A stretch of 64,000 bases of DNA from Rhodoferax sp. TH121 (GTDB lineage Bacteria > Pseudomonadota > Gammaproteobacteria > Burkholderiales > Burkholderiaceae_C), in the NCBI RefSeq assembly GCF_002251855.1, contig NZ_NOXW01000020.1, positions 434,001-498,000 of the forward strand. The letters run 5' to 3'. Below, one piece after another: positions 19,060-26,956 of the stretch. A program made the position numbers and the translations under genes. Within the stretch, counting starts at the first letter, position 1. Every line of letters starts with the position of its first letter. Under the pieces are notes generated by a model that was not told where the DNA came from, searched no databases, and saw only the letters and a program-made list of their open reading frames with translations.

Positions 19060-19748
19060 ACGTTCTTGCTTTCTGCCTTTTTGGCAATGCGGTTGATCTG
19101 TCGGTTGATCGCGCCCTTGAGCTGGTACAGGCCAGCCAATTCAGGGTTGCGAGTGCGGAAGGAGTTGCGGCGCATGTTCTCTGCGCGGGTGATGCAGTCC
19201 ACCTTGTCCAGGGTGATCTGCTCGGGGTCGGTGGTTGCCATACCCAGCTTGAAAACAACCACATGGCCTTCGGGTATGGGGCCGTTTTCCTTCTCCCATA
19301 CAAGCCGGTGAACTGCCACCCAGCGGCGGGCGGGGTAGATGCTTGGGTCGTCCGTTACCTTGCGCTCTAGGTAGCCGTCTCCGCTGATTCGCAGGCTGCC
19401 AATGGGCTTGTAGTTGTGCTGCGCGGCCCCAAGCATCTGGCCTTTCTTGAATCGTGTCTCTGCACTGCGCCCGCCTGCCTGCCAGCCCCTTTTGCCGGAG
19501 TTCCAAGGCGTCTGCCCAGCCTTGAACCGGGTAGCAGCCATGGCGGGGTTTGTGGTGCCTCTGGCGATTCGCCCGGAGCGGTCACTCTCCCAAAACTCGG
19601 GGGACTTGGTAAGCCTAAGCTGTGCCGCTTTGTTGTAGACCTGGCTGGTGCGCAGGCCCATCAGCTCCCCAACGACTTCGGCTGTGTTGTCTGGGTACAG
19701 GCTGCGCAACTGCTCCAGCAGGGCAGGCGTCCATTGGATTCTTGACAT
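19056..19748 (-). CDS. HNH endonuclease-like protein with N-terminal HTH
   Basis: The 230-residue protein starts with a helix-turn-helix (LYPDNTAEVVGELMGLRTSQ). A variant HNH core follows, with AVHRLVWEKENGPIPEGHVV and FKLGMATTDPEQITLDKVDC, resembling the HNH_3 class (His-Arg-Leu-Val-Trp). It may be a free-standing homing nuclease or a phage regulatory nuclease. It is followed by a gap of about 140 bp before rdgC with no supported gene. Confidence 0.7.
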   Translation of the reverse strand: MSRIQWTPALLEQLRSLYPDNTAEVVGELMGLRTSQVYNKAAQLRLTKSPEFWESDRSGRIARGTTNPAMAATRFKAGQTPWNSGKRGWQAGGRSAETRFKKGQMLGAAQHNYKPIGSLRISGDGYLERKVTDDPSIYPARRWVAVHRLVWEKENGPIPEGHVVVFKLGMATTDPEQITLDKVDCITRAENMRRNSFRTRNPELAGLYQLKGAINRQINRIAKKAESKNV

Positions 19749-19891
19749 GCTCTGCTTTCAAAAAGGTGGGGCGGCAGGCTACGTTCCGCTTTCGTGATTG
19801 AGCGCAATCTCTAAAGGCCATGCCTGTTGTCACTGCTTCCGGGCTGGGTGCTATCCAGCCGCTTCCCGTCATGTGCCGCCCCGTAACTGGT

Positions 19892-20788
19892 TCAAGCGGC
19901 TACTTCGCCGCCCAAGGCTTCAAGCAAGTCGGGGATAAGCTTTGACAGCTCCCCGGTGGCAATCGCCACGTCCGCATCGAAGTGGTCTTCGGCGTGATCA
20001 CCCTTGCTGGCAGAGTCTTCAAAGCACAGGTCCAGAAACGTCAGCTTTTTGAGCGCCATGCCTTCGGTCAGCACGAATGAAACCCGGTCATTCCATGTAA
20101 GCGCCAGCTTGGTGGGCATCTTGCCCAGGCGGATGTGCTGGGCCACCTCTTCAATGTCCAGCGGGTGGCGGCCGTACTTCACCACGGCCTTGCTTTCATC
20201 GCAGGCCTTGAGCTCGCACTCGCGGTCTATGGTGAAGCCGTGGCTTGGCTCCTGCTCAACAAGCCATTGCGCCATGCAACTTGCCGGGGATACGTTGGTG
20301 TTGACCAACTGCAGCGCCAGTCCGTCCAGCGCCTTGATCAGCTCGGTTATTGCATCGTCAGCCTTGGATTGGCTGCTCGCGTCGATGGCGATGTAGTTGT
20401 CTTTGGAGTTGACCCAAATAAGCGTGCTGGAGCGCTTGGAGAAGGCCATGGGCAGCAGGGCCAGCTTGGCGTCCTCCTTGATTTCGCGGCGCTCCTTCTT
20501 ACCGGGCTTGCGGCCTGTGGTCTGCTCGATGTGGGCCACCTGCTCGTCTACTTTGCGCTGCAGCACATCGCCGGGCACGGTTTTAACTTCGGTGGTCAGC
20601 TTGAGGATGGTGTGGCCGCCAATGACCGGGGCGAATTCGTCATGCTCGCCACCGCGGGGCGGCACCCAGCCCACCGATTTCTCTTGGCTTGCTCCGCATG
20701 GCACAAAGCCGCGCGCTTCCAGCGCTTCGGCAAAGTCCTCAGTGATGGCCGCTTGGATGATTTTGTAGAGTTGCAGGTTCTTGAACAT
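19892..20788 (-). CDS. rdgC: Recombination-associated protein RdgC (phage-encoded)
   Basis: The 298-residue protein has the RdgC N terminus (MFKNLQLYKI, then EDFAEALEARGFVPC) and the conserved centre LLPMAFSKRSSTLIWV. RdgC forms a DNA-encircling ring that restrains RecA filaments. Here it sits beside an exonuclease and a candidate annealing protein, so it belongs to the phage recombination module, not to the host copy. Confidence 0.9.
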   Translation of the reverse strand: MFKNLQLYKIIQAAITEDFAEALEARGFVPCGASQEKSVGWVPPRGGEHDEFAPVIGGHTILKLTTEVKTVPGDVLQRKVDEQVAHIEQTTGRKPGKKERREIKEDAKLALLPMAFSKRSSTLIWVNSKDNYIAIDASSQSKADDAITELIKALDGLALQLVNTNVSPASCMAQWLVEQEPSHGFTIDRECELKACDESKAVVKYGRHPLDIEEVAQHIRLGKMPTKLALTWNDRVSFVLTEGMALKKLTFLDLCFEDSASKGDHAEDHFDADVAIATGELSKLIPDLLEALGGEVAA

Positions 20789-20811
20789 GGTGGTGCTTCG
20801 TTGGTGGTGGT

Positions 20812-22527
20812 TCAGGCCGCCACAGCGGCGAGCTGCTGCTGCAGGTTGACAACCTCGTCTATGTGCTCTTGAAGCGCTCGGCAGATGGGTGCAAAGTCCT
20901 CTTCGTGGTACAGCTTTGAGGCGCGCATGGTGGTGGCTTCAAACCCGAGCCCCGCCAAAAATGCGCTGGTGACGTTGAAGCCCAGGCGGCTGGAGATTTC
21001 ACCCAGCGTCAGCGTAGGCGGCGTGTCAGCCTTGGGCGCCATCGCTTGGCGCACCGTGGCGGGCATCATCACGCGGACTACATCGGAGTGGGTGACGGTG
21101 GGGACGGCAGGCACTACGGTCTGGTGCGATGGCGGTGCGGTTGCCAGCGTCAGTTCGGGCTGTGGTGCTGGCTTTGCTGCTTGCTCGGCGGCCAGCTTGT
21201 CGGCTTCTTCCTTGCGGATGCTCTCGCGCAGTTCCTCGGCCTTGCGGTCAGCCTCGGCCACGCGCAGGGCGATCACGGCGGCCAGGTCGTCCGGGGCCTT
21301 GAGTACCAGCGCGGCAGCGTCTGGAAAAGTCACCTTGTCGCCCACGGCTACCAGCTTTTGCATGTTGGCCTGGATGCGGTCGGCCGTGGCGTTGGCTTCG
21401 ATCTTGGCGCGCGCCAGCTCTGTGGCTACCTTGTCCTTCATGCTGTCCAGGCTTTTCAGACCTTTGATCACGCCTTGGAAGTCGGCGGTGATGGTGGGCA
21501 TAAAGGGCTGGCCCAGACGCTCATTCAGCTTGCGCACATGCGTCACCAGCTCGGCCACGGCATCACCCACGATGGCCGTTCGGCGGTTCTCCTTCTCGGC
21601 CTTGACCAGTTTTTCAACCAGTAGGCGGTTGGTGCGCGCTGTGTCGCGGTACAGCGCCACGGTCTTGCGCATGGTGTCGATGCTGTCAGTCTGTGCCAGC
21701 GCACCGGCTTCGGCTGCGTCCAGCGCTTCCTCGGCGGTCTTGAGTGTTTTCACCGTGGCTTCAAGGTCCGCAAAGTCCTGATCAGTTTCGGGCTTCTTGT
21801 TGATGCGCTCCACGTAGGCGGTGAGCGCAGCGCCGAACTTGTCCAGGTTGTCCACCAATGCGATGGAGCCATTCACGGTGATGCTGACGGCGGGCAGGCC
21901 CATCTGGGGCGCAGCGACGGGGGGCACGATGACCTCGGGCGCTTGGTAGGCGGAGAGGTCTTGAGCGAACTGCTCCCACCCGGCCACGATCTTGGCTCGC
22001 AGCTTGGGGTCAGATGCGTACCAGCACTTGCGCTGCTCCAGCAGGTTGTTGCCGTCCCACTTGGTGGCCATGAACAAGATGCGCTCGGCGCCAGACACCA
22101 TGAGCTGCTGCTCCATCTGCACTTGGTACTGCAGGGGCAAGTCCCAGCCGTTGCCCTCGTCACGCATGGCGGCGCGCAGCTCGTCGTTCAGGGTCTTGTG
22201 TTCAAAACCCGTGTCTTCGGCCATGGTCAGGCCGTCAAAGCTGGCGCTGTACTTGCCTTCGGAGCCAACCACCGGGTACAGGTCTTCACCGATGATCTTC
22301 TCAGCCAGCGGGCGGGCCAGGGCTTCGATGCGGTGGCCCTCGTTGAAGCGCTGCTGTGTGGAGTAGTCCACTTCTACGACTTGGCCGGTAGCCAGCTCAT
22401 GCAGCAACTGTGAGCGGGTTTTGTATGGACTGCATCCCAGCATTGCGGGCGCATCGCTGGCGTTGAAGTGGTTTGCACGGTAAGCAAGCCACTCGGGGCT
22501 GCCTTGAATCAGGTCATGCGTTTTCAT
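20812..22527 (-). CDS. YqaJ-type recombination exonuclease with long C-terminal extension
   Basis: Residues 1-200 match the YqaJ/lambda Exo nuclease fold: QGSPEWLAYRANHFNASDAP at the start, ASFDGLT with the acidic metal residue, FEHKTLND as the E-x-K motif and LPLQYQVQMEQQLMVSGA. It should digest one strand at DNA ends for annealing. The C-terminal 370 residues form a coiled-coil-like and Pro-rich extension ending in a small globular region, unusual for lambda Exo (226 residues). It is ATGA-coupled to the candidate annealing protein. Confidence 0.87.
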   Translation of the reverse strand: MKTHDLIQGSPEWLAYRANHFNASDAPAMLGCSPYKTRSQLLHELATGQVVEVDYSTQQRFNEGHRIEALARPLAEKIIGEDLYPVVGSEGKYSASFDGLTMAEDTGFEHKTLNDELRAAMRDEGNGWDLPLQYQVQMEQQLMVSGAERILFMATKWDGNNLLEQRKCWYASDPKLRAKIVAGWEQFAQDLSAYQAPEVIVPPVAAPQMGLPAVSITVNGSIALVDNLDKFGAALTAYVERINKKPETDQDFADLEATVKTLKTAEEALDAAEAGALAQTDSIDTMRKTVALYRDTARTNRLLVEKLVKAEKENRRTAIVGDAVAELVTHVRKLNERLGQPFMPTITADFQGVIKGLKSLDSMKDKVATELARAKIEANATADRIQANMQKLVAVGDKVTFPDAAALVLKAPDDLAAVIALRVAEADRKAEELRESIRKEEADKLAAEQAAKPAPQPELTLATAPPSHQTVVPAVPTVTHSDVVRVMMPATVRQAMAPKADTPPTLTLGEISSRLGFNVTSAFLAGLGFEATTMRASKLYHEEDFAPICRALQEHIDEVVNLQQQLAAVAA

Positions 22528-23360
22528 ACGTCTTTATCTCCAGTGAGTGGGGTTGTGGTGGCAGTGGCCTTGATGATTGCGGTTTGCTCTTCGGTCAGAA
22601 CGCCGATCGTGGCGATGGTGGCCAGAACTTCGGGGATGGTCTTTTTGCCGGACTCGATCACCTTGCGCCAGATCACCAAGTTTTTTGCAAAGTCCTCGTC
22701 GCTGTAAGTTGGCAGCGCTGGCTTTGTCTTGGCGGCTGCGCCTTCGGCATCCCCGCCATGGCGCGTCAGGTGGTCGCGCAGCGCTTCGTCCATGTCTTCA
22801 AGGTCTTGGCCAAACATGTCGCCGCAGGCCGTGACGTTGATGGTCATGGCGATCTTGGCGCGCTTGTTCGCCATCTTCAGGATGGTGTTGGCCAGGTCAG
22901 CGGGCTCAGTGCGCACCTGCTTGGTGGTGTACTTGCCCTTCTTGATGCGGCGCAGGTTCTCCGGTGTCGCATTGAACTCATCGTCAAAGGCCTTGCGCCA
23001 CTTGTACTTTTCCTCGCCGCTGGAGGACTCGCCCATGCCGGTGCCCAGTACGATGCCGGTGGCCTGGTGAGTTCCGATGCAGGTCACGCGGTAGCGCACG
23101 ACATCGGCTGTGGACAGGTCTTCGACCTGGTAGGAGTCGGCCACGCGGAAGGCCATACACAGCACCTCGGCGCCCTGCTTGTAGAGGGTTGGCTTGTCGG
23201 TGCCGGGGATGATGCCGTAGTGCACCTCGGGCTTCATCACTGCGCGCATGACTTCTTGCACCATCGCCACGTGGCTGATGATGTCGGCCACGGCCATGCG
23301 GCCTTGGGATTGGGCAGCAAGCGCGCCGCCCGTGTGTTTCATTTCTAATACTGCGTTCAT
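22524..23360 (-). CDS. Putative single-strand annealing/recombination protein
   Basis: The 278-residue protein has a conserved-looking core (YGIIPGTDKPTLYKQGAEVL, then GTGMGESSSGEEKYKWRKA and ILKMANKRAKIAMTINVTA) seen in phage proteins encoded beside YqaJ nucleases. By position it should be the annealing partner of the exonuclease. It is not clearly RecT, Erf or Red-beta, so the role is inferred from context. Confidence 0.6.
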   Translation of the reverse strand: MNAVLEMKHTGGALAAQSQGRMAVADIISHVAMVQEVMRAVMKPEVHYGIIPGTDKPTLYKQGAEVLCMAFRVADSYQVEDLSTADVVRYRVTCIGTHQATGIVLGTGMGESSSGEEKYKWRKAFDDEFNATPENLRRIKKGKYTTKQVRTEPADLANTILKMANKRAKIAMTINVTACGDMFGQDLEDMDEALRDHLTRHGGDAEGAAAKTKPALPTYSDEDFAKNLVIWRKVIESGKKTIPEVLATIATIGVLTEEQTAIIKATATTTPLTGDKDV

Positions 23361-23376
23361 AAGTTGCCTCGTTCGG

Positions 23377-23715
23377 TTAAAAGAAAGGAGTCATAGGAAG
23401 GGCGGAAACAAGGGCCTGGGCAGCGGTGCTGATCCAGTCTTGAGCCGCTGCAAAGGCCGCGCTGTTGGCAACCAAGCCAACCAGCCACGCAACACCAAAG
23501 CAAAAAGCCACAGTGAGGCAGATAAGTACCGACCAGACGCAGAAGTGATCGAAGGCGTCCAGCGGCAGCATGGGCTGGTCTTCTTCAATTTGCTTATCTG
23601 TAGGTTCATCTGCTTGCGGTGGAGTGGAGGCCACGGCAATCGGAATGACAGGGGTGGCGCGCACCGGGCAGTGGGCGGTCTGGTCACAGATGCCGTATTC
23701 GCAGTTGCAGCTCAC
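23377..23715 (-). CDS. Cys-rich N-terminus small membrane protein
   Basis: GTG 23715 overlaps the upstream TGA. The 112-residue product starts with SCNCEYGICDQTAHCPVR, a four-cysteine cluster, then an acidic linker and a membrane helix (SVLICLTVAFCFGVAWLVGL). The cysteine leader recurs in small phage proteins. Function unknown. Confidence 0.55.
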   Translation of the reverse strand: MSCNCEYGICDQTAHCPVRATPVIPIAVASTPPQADEPTDKQIEEDQPMLPLDAFDHFCVWSVLICLTVAFCFGVAWLVGLVANSAAFAAAQDWISTAAQALVSALPMTPFF

Positions 23716-24035
23716 AGAACACCTCCCGCCAGCGTCACAGCGCCGGACTGTTTTGGCCCCTTGCGCTGAGCACAAGTCACCGTTGTTTCATCAATCCAGC
23801 GCGCCTCTGCGTTGCCGCAGATTTCATTGGCAGCACGCTCCTTGCGGGCCAGTTCAGCGGCTGCAAGTTGGGCGTCGATCAGCGCTTGGCTTTCGGCCCA
23901 TTCGTTGCGGTGGTTCATGGACTCAGCAAGGGGCGCAGCACCAAGGACTACAGCAAGCAGAAGGGCAGCGGCCCAGCCTGCAGGGCTATTGATGCCTTGG
24001 CGGAAGGTGCGGGCGATTTGGCTGGGGTAGTTCAT
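23712..24035 (-). CDS. Hypothetical membrane-anchored phage protein (107 aa)
   Basis: One membrane helix near residues 18-36 (GWAAALLLAVVLGAAPLAES) is followed by a coiled-coil-like stretch (LIDAQLAAAELARKERAANE) and two cysteines. It is ATGA-coupled on both sides. No function is recognised. Confidence 0.55.
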   Translation of the reverse strand: MNYPSQIARTFRQGINSPAGWAAALLLAVVLGAAPLAESMNHRNEWAESQALIDAQLAAAELARKERAANEICGNAEARWIDETTVTCAQRKGPKQSGAVTLAGGVL

Positions 24036-24472
24036 TGGGAAACCTTTTGCTTAACCGCGGCTATGACGGCATCGCACTGGGCGACGTCAAACCAGCCGAT
24101 ATGGCACTCGTTCACATTGGCTATACCCAATGCACCGGCCAGCCACGCATAGGCGGCGCTGCGCGTCATCGCGCCCCGTTGCCACAGCTTGTTAAATTCG
24201 TCTTTGGCAGCGCTGCGGGCCTTACGAATGGGTTCCGTAGCCAATGTGCCAAGCGGTATGCCGGTGAAGGGGTGGAGACCAACGTAGGCCCTGCAGCCGG
24301 AGCACAGAACAGCCCACGGCCATTCGCCGTATTCGCGGCCATAAATCTCGGAGTTGTTCACGATGCCGCAGCACTCGCCGCAATGCGGGCACTCTGTCGG
24401 CACGGGTAGTGGGTTGGTAACCCGTGCAATTGCTTTGCGTGATGGGTTCCAGGGTGTCTTTATTTCGCTCAC
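24032..24472 (-). CDS. DUF3268-like zinc-binding phage protein
   Basis: The 146-residue protein has CPHCGECC near residue 28 and CSGCRAYVGLHPFTGIPLGT near residue 57, the two cysteine pairs and the x-x-V-G-x-H segment of the DUF3268 family. A basic helical region with KARSAAKDEFNKLWQRG follows. It is probably a zinc-stabilised nucleic-acid-binding protein; the role is unknown. Confidence 0.65.
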   Translation of the reverse strand: MSEIKTPWNPSRKAIARVTNPLPVPTECPHCGECCGIVNNSEIYGREYGEWPWAVLCSGCRAYVGLHPFTGIPLGTLATEPIRKARSAAKDEFNKLWQRGAMTRSAAYAWLAGALGIANVNECHIGWFDVAQCDAVIAAVKQKVSQ

Positions 24473-24657
24473 ATCACACCCCGCAGCGATTCAGGCAGCG
24501 CCAACTCCAGCCGCACAGCACGATCCCAGCTCTGCTGCAGCTTTGGGTCTACTGCTGGGGGTGTGTAGGGGGTGGTGATGATCTTGTGCACCACCGATTG
24601 CGGGGGCGCGAAGGGAAGCATTGCCGCGGCAAGCGCCGGGTGAAGTTGGGCGTTCAT
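24469..24657 (-). CDS. Hypothetical phage protein (62 aa)
   Basis: Pro-rich small protein (TTPYTPPAVDPKLQQSWDRA) coupled by 4-bp overlaps to both neighbours. No family is recognised. Confidence 0.5.
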   Translation of the reverse strand: MNAQLHPALAAAMLPFAPPQSVVHKIITTPYTPPAVDPKLQQSWDRAVRLELALPESLRGVM

Positions 24658-24830
24658 GCTGCAATCCCCTTCTGTCTAGCGTTCATGACGTTTTCCACGT
24701 AAGCAATCTCCCAAGGCTCCAGCCTGCTGCGCTCAGCCAGCAGAAATCCGAAAGTGATGCCGTCCGTATAGCTATGGCTGTGTGGGTCTGTGCGGATCCA
24801 CGTCAGCAGCATTTGTGCATTGAGGTGCAT
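24654..24830 (-). CDS. Hypothetical phage protein, first gene of the leftward operon (58 aa)
   Basis: AGGAGCAACCC before ATG 24830 decides the start (MHLNAQMLLTWIRTD). It lies directly after the second leader terminator, so its expression should depend on read-through from PL. Soluble and helical; function unknown. Confidence 0.55.
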   Translation of the reverse strand: MHLNAQMLLTWIRTDPHSHSYTDGITFGFLLAERSRLEPWEIAYVENVMNARQKGIAA

Positions 24831-24852
24831 GGGTTGCTCCTGTTTAGGCGTG

Positions 24853-24874
24853 AAAAAGCCGCTGTGATGCGGCT
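24853..24874 (-). terminator. Leftward terminator 2 of the PL leader
   Basis: Minus-strand stem AGCCGC-ATCACA-GCGGCT is followed by TTTTTCACGCC. It lies between PL and the first coding gene of the leftward operon, so full expression should require antitermination or read-through. The gap 24875-25073 holds nothing else recognisable. Confidence 0.75.
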
Positions 24875-25073
24875 GGGAAATTGGTGACCGTCTTTCCGGC
24901 CTGTCAGATGGCACACCATCAAGCTGTTTTAGGTCGCATGGGACCCTAGCTGTTTCGTCAGTACCGCCTTAAAACGCTCAGTTGTTTGACCGTGTTCTGA
25001 GTCACGCCTGCTTTGCTCTGCGTTCCGATGGCCCATTGCTGGGGGTAGGTTTGAGTCACACAAAAAGCAAGTG

Positions 25074-25117
25074 AAAAAGCCCCACTCAGAAAGCACACTC
25101 GATGCACTTTCTGAGTG
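25074..25117 (-). terminator. Leftward terminator 1 of the PL leader
   Basis: Perfect 11-bp arms CACTCAGAAAG/CTTTCTGAGTG (25083-25093 and 25107-25117) are followed on the minus strand by GGGCTTTTTCAC. It is placed like lambda tL1, about 300 bases after PL. Confidence 0.82.
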
Positions 25118-25244
25118 CCCCTGTTGCCAAGGGCTCGGCCGATCTATTCCCTATTCGGGTCCCGGCTCTATCGCAGCGAATTCGTGGCTCCGTTCCTCGG
25201 CTCAGCCCATCGCTGTTTGATGCATTTCTGTTCTTGGCTGGCAT
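25086..25244 (-). CDS. Arg-rich 52-aa leader ORF (antiterminator-like position)
   Basis: ATG 25244 is preceded by TGAGGCG and opens a basic frame (MPAKNRNASNSDGLSRGTEP, with about eight Arg) that ends inside terminator 1. The position corresponds to gene N of lambda between PL and tL1. No N-like arginine-rich motif can be assigned with confidence, and the frame may be chance. Confidence 0.3.
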   Translation of the reverse strand: MPAKNRNASNSDGLSRGTEPRIRCDRAGTRIGNRSAEPLATGALRKCIECAF

Positions 25245-25381
25245 CGCCTCAACCGCTGCTCACGTCGCGGTATCCGTCAAGCTCCTGCAATCGGGTCACG
25301 CTTGCCTGTGCCTCTTTGCTATCCACTTGAACTCGCTGTTTTAAGGAACCCTGCCTGCTGAGATCAGCGTTTTGTTTGGCA

Positions 25382-25426
25382 TGTGCGAAATATAGCATTA
25401 CTAAATCCATAGCGCAAGCAATGCTA
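25382..25426 (-). promoter_or_regulatory. PL-like promoter with two operator sites (OL)
   Basis: On the minus strand TTGCGC (25412-25417) is separated by 17 bp from TATATT (25389-25394), giving a start near 25382. Two sites related to TAGCAATGCTA lie at 25393-25403 and 25416-25426, covering the -10 and -35 elements. The 19 bases ending in the -10 box are identical to those of the promoter in front of the cro-like gene. Confidence 0.75.
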
Positions 25427-25470
25427 AATAAAAATTAAGCAAATTAGGGTAAATACTTGGATGCAGGCGT

Positions 25471-25493
25471 AAAAAGCCCTCGCTGGGAGGGCT
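25471..25493 (-). terminator. Leftward terminator in front of PL
   Basis: Minus-strand stem AGCCCTC-CCAGC-GAGGGCT is followed by TTTTTACGCC. It would stop transcripts arriving from the cargo genes or from the palindrome cluster before they reach PL. Confidence 0.75.
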
Positions 25494-25499
25494 GGGCCG

Positions 25500-25630
25500 A
25501 TGCCGGAATTCCGGCATTGGAAGGGTGCTCACATTGTGAGTACCCCCAATGGGTGGTGATGCCGGAAATTCTGATATCACTCACAAGCAAGCGGGGGCAT
25601 ACCCAAGGCGATATGCGAATTCGCATATCG
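25500..25630. repeat. Cluster of perfect palindromes in a gene-free segment
   Basis: The segment holds an 18-bp perfect palindrome ATGCCGGAATTCCGGCAT (25500-25517), a long hairpin at 25515-25551 with core CTCACATTGTGAG, and a 22-bp perfect palindrome (25609-25630). Both palindromes are centred on GAATTC. A half copy of the first unit (GATGCCGGAA) recurs at 25558. Short frames on both strands here are products of the palindromes. The segment lies between two leftward terminators and could encode a structured RNA. Confidence 0.85.
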
Positions 25631-25710
25631 GGGATGAACGTCGACCATAACGAATGGTGAGAGTCGAAACAGTAGGCTGTCCACTTCTTGGACCTCCTTC
25701 AAGCAGGCGT

Positions 25711-25736
25711 AAAAAAAACCGCCTCGCGGGCGGTTT
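25711..25736 (-). terminator. Terminator of the cargo operon
   Basis: Minus-strand stem AAACCGCC-CGCGA-GGCGGTTT is followed by a run of eight T and ACGCC, 27 bp after the DUF1828-like gene. Confidence 0.88.
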
Positions 25737-25762
25737 GGTGGGGTGGGGGAGGATTGGGCTTG

Positions 25763-26509
25763 CTAATGTGCAAGCTGCATGAGCCTGGATGCGGGCATGG
25801 CCCGAACAACCGACCCAAGAATGCCTATTTCATTCATTGCCTTCTCCGCATCCAAGCGGTCATCCACAATGATGAGTGGCGAGAGGTGATCAGAAAACGG
25901 GCCATTCTGAACGTCTCCAGCTTTACGCATTGCCGATCCTGTTGACCTCGCATCGGGAGCAATGATGTCGATAAGATCGTTGCCGTGCCTCAAGTCAAAC
26001 ATATGCTCTGAGCTTGATGCGCCGCGGACCTTAGGGTGTCTTTTGAATTCTGCAGTCGGATTGCGAGCAATCACATAGGGCTCAATTTCTGCAACTATGT
26101 CTGCGGGCTGTGCTTCAATGCGCAGCTGATCCCCCGCCCAGCTCGACAATGCCAGCAATCCAGTAACGGCCAATGCAAAACCATTTGCAGCATGCGCCGA
26201 TCCAGCCAGGATAAAGGCTTCGCCTTTGGGCCCAAGTTGCATTTTGTTGCGGCTCAGAAGATCACGCAGAGAATTGAGCCGTGCAGCCTGCCATACGTCC
26301 AGCCCAAGACCGCCAAAGTGGAAGAGGGTGTCGGCGTTGTCGCTCACCTTGATGTGACTCTCACCAGCTTGAGTGATGTAGATGTTGATTGCCGCGCCAT
26401 CGGGCATGCTGAACGGAGTGCCAATCTCCAGACATGGCAATCCATCCAGGCCCGTTAGGGTCTGGCAATCGTATCTGGTCAGTGACTTTGCCCAGTCACA
26501 GTTCAACAT
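25763..26509 (-). CDS. DUF1828-like protein, prophage cargo
   Basis: The 248-residue protein opens with a DUF1828-like domain (residues about 12-100: LEIGTPFSMPDGAAINIYIT, then HIKVSDNADTLFHFGGLG) and continues with a less conserved second domain. The start overlaps the upstream gene by 14 bp, so the pair is co-translated. Its position beside the repressor, under lysogenic transcription, is that of lambda rex-type genes. A defence or exclusion function is inferred from position only. Confidence 0.65.
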   Translation of the reverse strand: MLNCDWAKSLTRYDCQTLTGLDGLPCLEIGTPFSMPDGAAINIYITQAGESHIKVSDNADTLFHFGGLGLDVWQAARLNSLRDLLSRNKMQLGPKGEAFILAGSAHAANGFALAVTGLLALSSWAGDQLRIEAQPADIVAEIEPYVIARNPTAEFKRHPKVRGASSSEHMFDLRHGNDLIDIIAPDARSTGSAMRKAGDVQNGPFSDHLSPLIIVDDRLDAEKAMNEIGILGSVVRAMPASRLMQLAH

Positions 26510-26927
26510 GATTTGGATCCTTGATTTCGAATGGCGTAATGCTTGTGCGCAGGAAAAACCAGCTCAATGCACCAGACCAATTGTCGCATTTAACCTCTTC
26601 CGCAGTAACCGGTAAAGGCTCATCCTCCCAATGGTGCTCATGGGGACCATAAATGGTTGTTAGTCCGTTGTGTGTGCGTTTTGATCTTGGGGCCACCTCA
26701 AGTTGATACGCGCGCACCCGCTTCTTGTTGCGAAGTTGGAAGATGCTAAACAAGTACAGGCAGCGCTCCACATCCGCAGGCGCCTTAACCTCAATCTGCA
26801 TGGTCACGCCGGGGAGTGTGATGCCAGACGAATCAATAAGTTCGGCTACTCCGTAAAGATGGCCAACATGATTTGGTCTGGGTGACAGGCCAGACCAACG
26901 GATCGCACTTTTATTGATGTTTAGCAA
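26496..26927 (-). CDS. Partner protein of the DUF1828-like gene (DUF6978-like?)
   Basis: The 143-residue soluble protein is beta-rich, with IQLEV-type strands (VTMQIEVKAPADVERCLYLF and VRAYQLEVAP) and a His/Glu segment (YGPHEHHWEDEPLP). Proteins of this kind occur next to DUF1828 genes, and I recall them as DUF6978; that name is uncertain. It overlaps the next gene by 14 bp. No catalytic motif is clear. Confidence 0.5.
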   Translation of the reverse strand: MLNINKSAIRWSGLSPRPNHVGHLYGVAELIDSSGITLPGVTMQIEVKAPADVERCLYLFSIFQLRNKKRVRAYQLEVAPRSKRTHNGLTTIYGPHEHHWEDEPLPVTAEEVKCDNWSGALSWFFLRTSITPFEIKDPNHVEL

Positions 26928-26956
26928 ATTCTGATCTCGCTATCAAATTGGCTGAC

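Noticed and set aside
25102..25344. 80-codon plus-strand ORF in the PL leader
   Set aside because: Runs against the leader and through the terminator stem; no ribosome site or coding character.
25444..25660. Short open frames on both strands over the palindrome cluster
   Set aside because: Mirror-image peptides created by the palindromes; no convincing start context.
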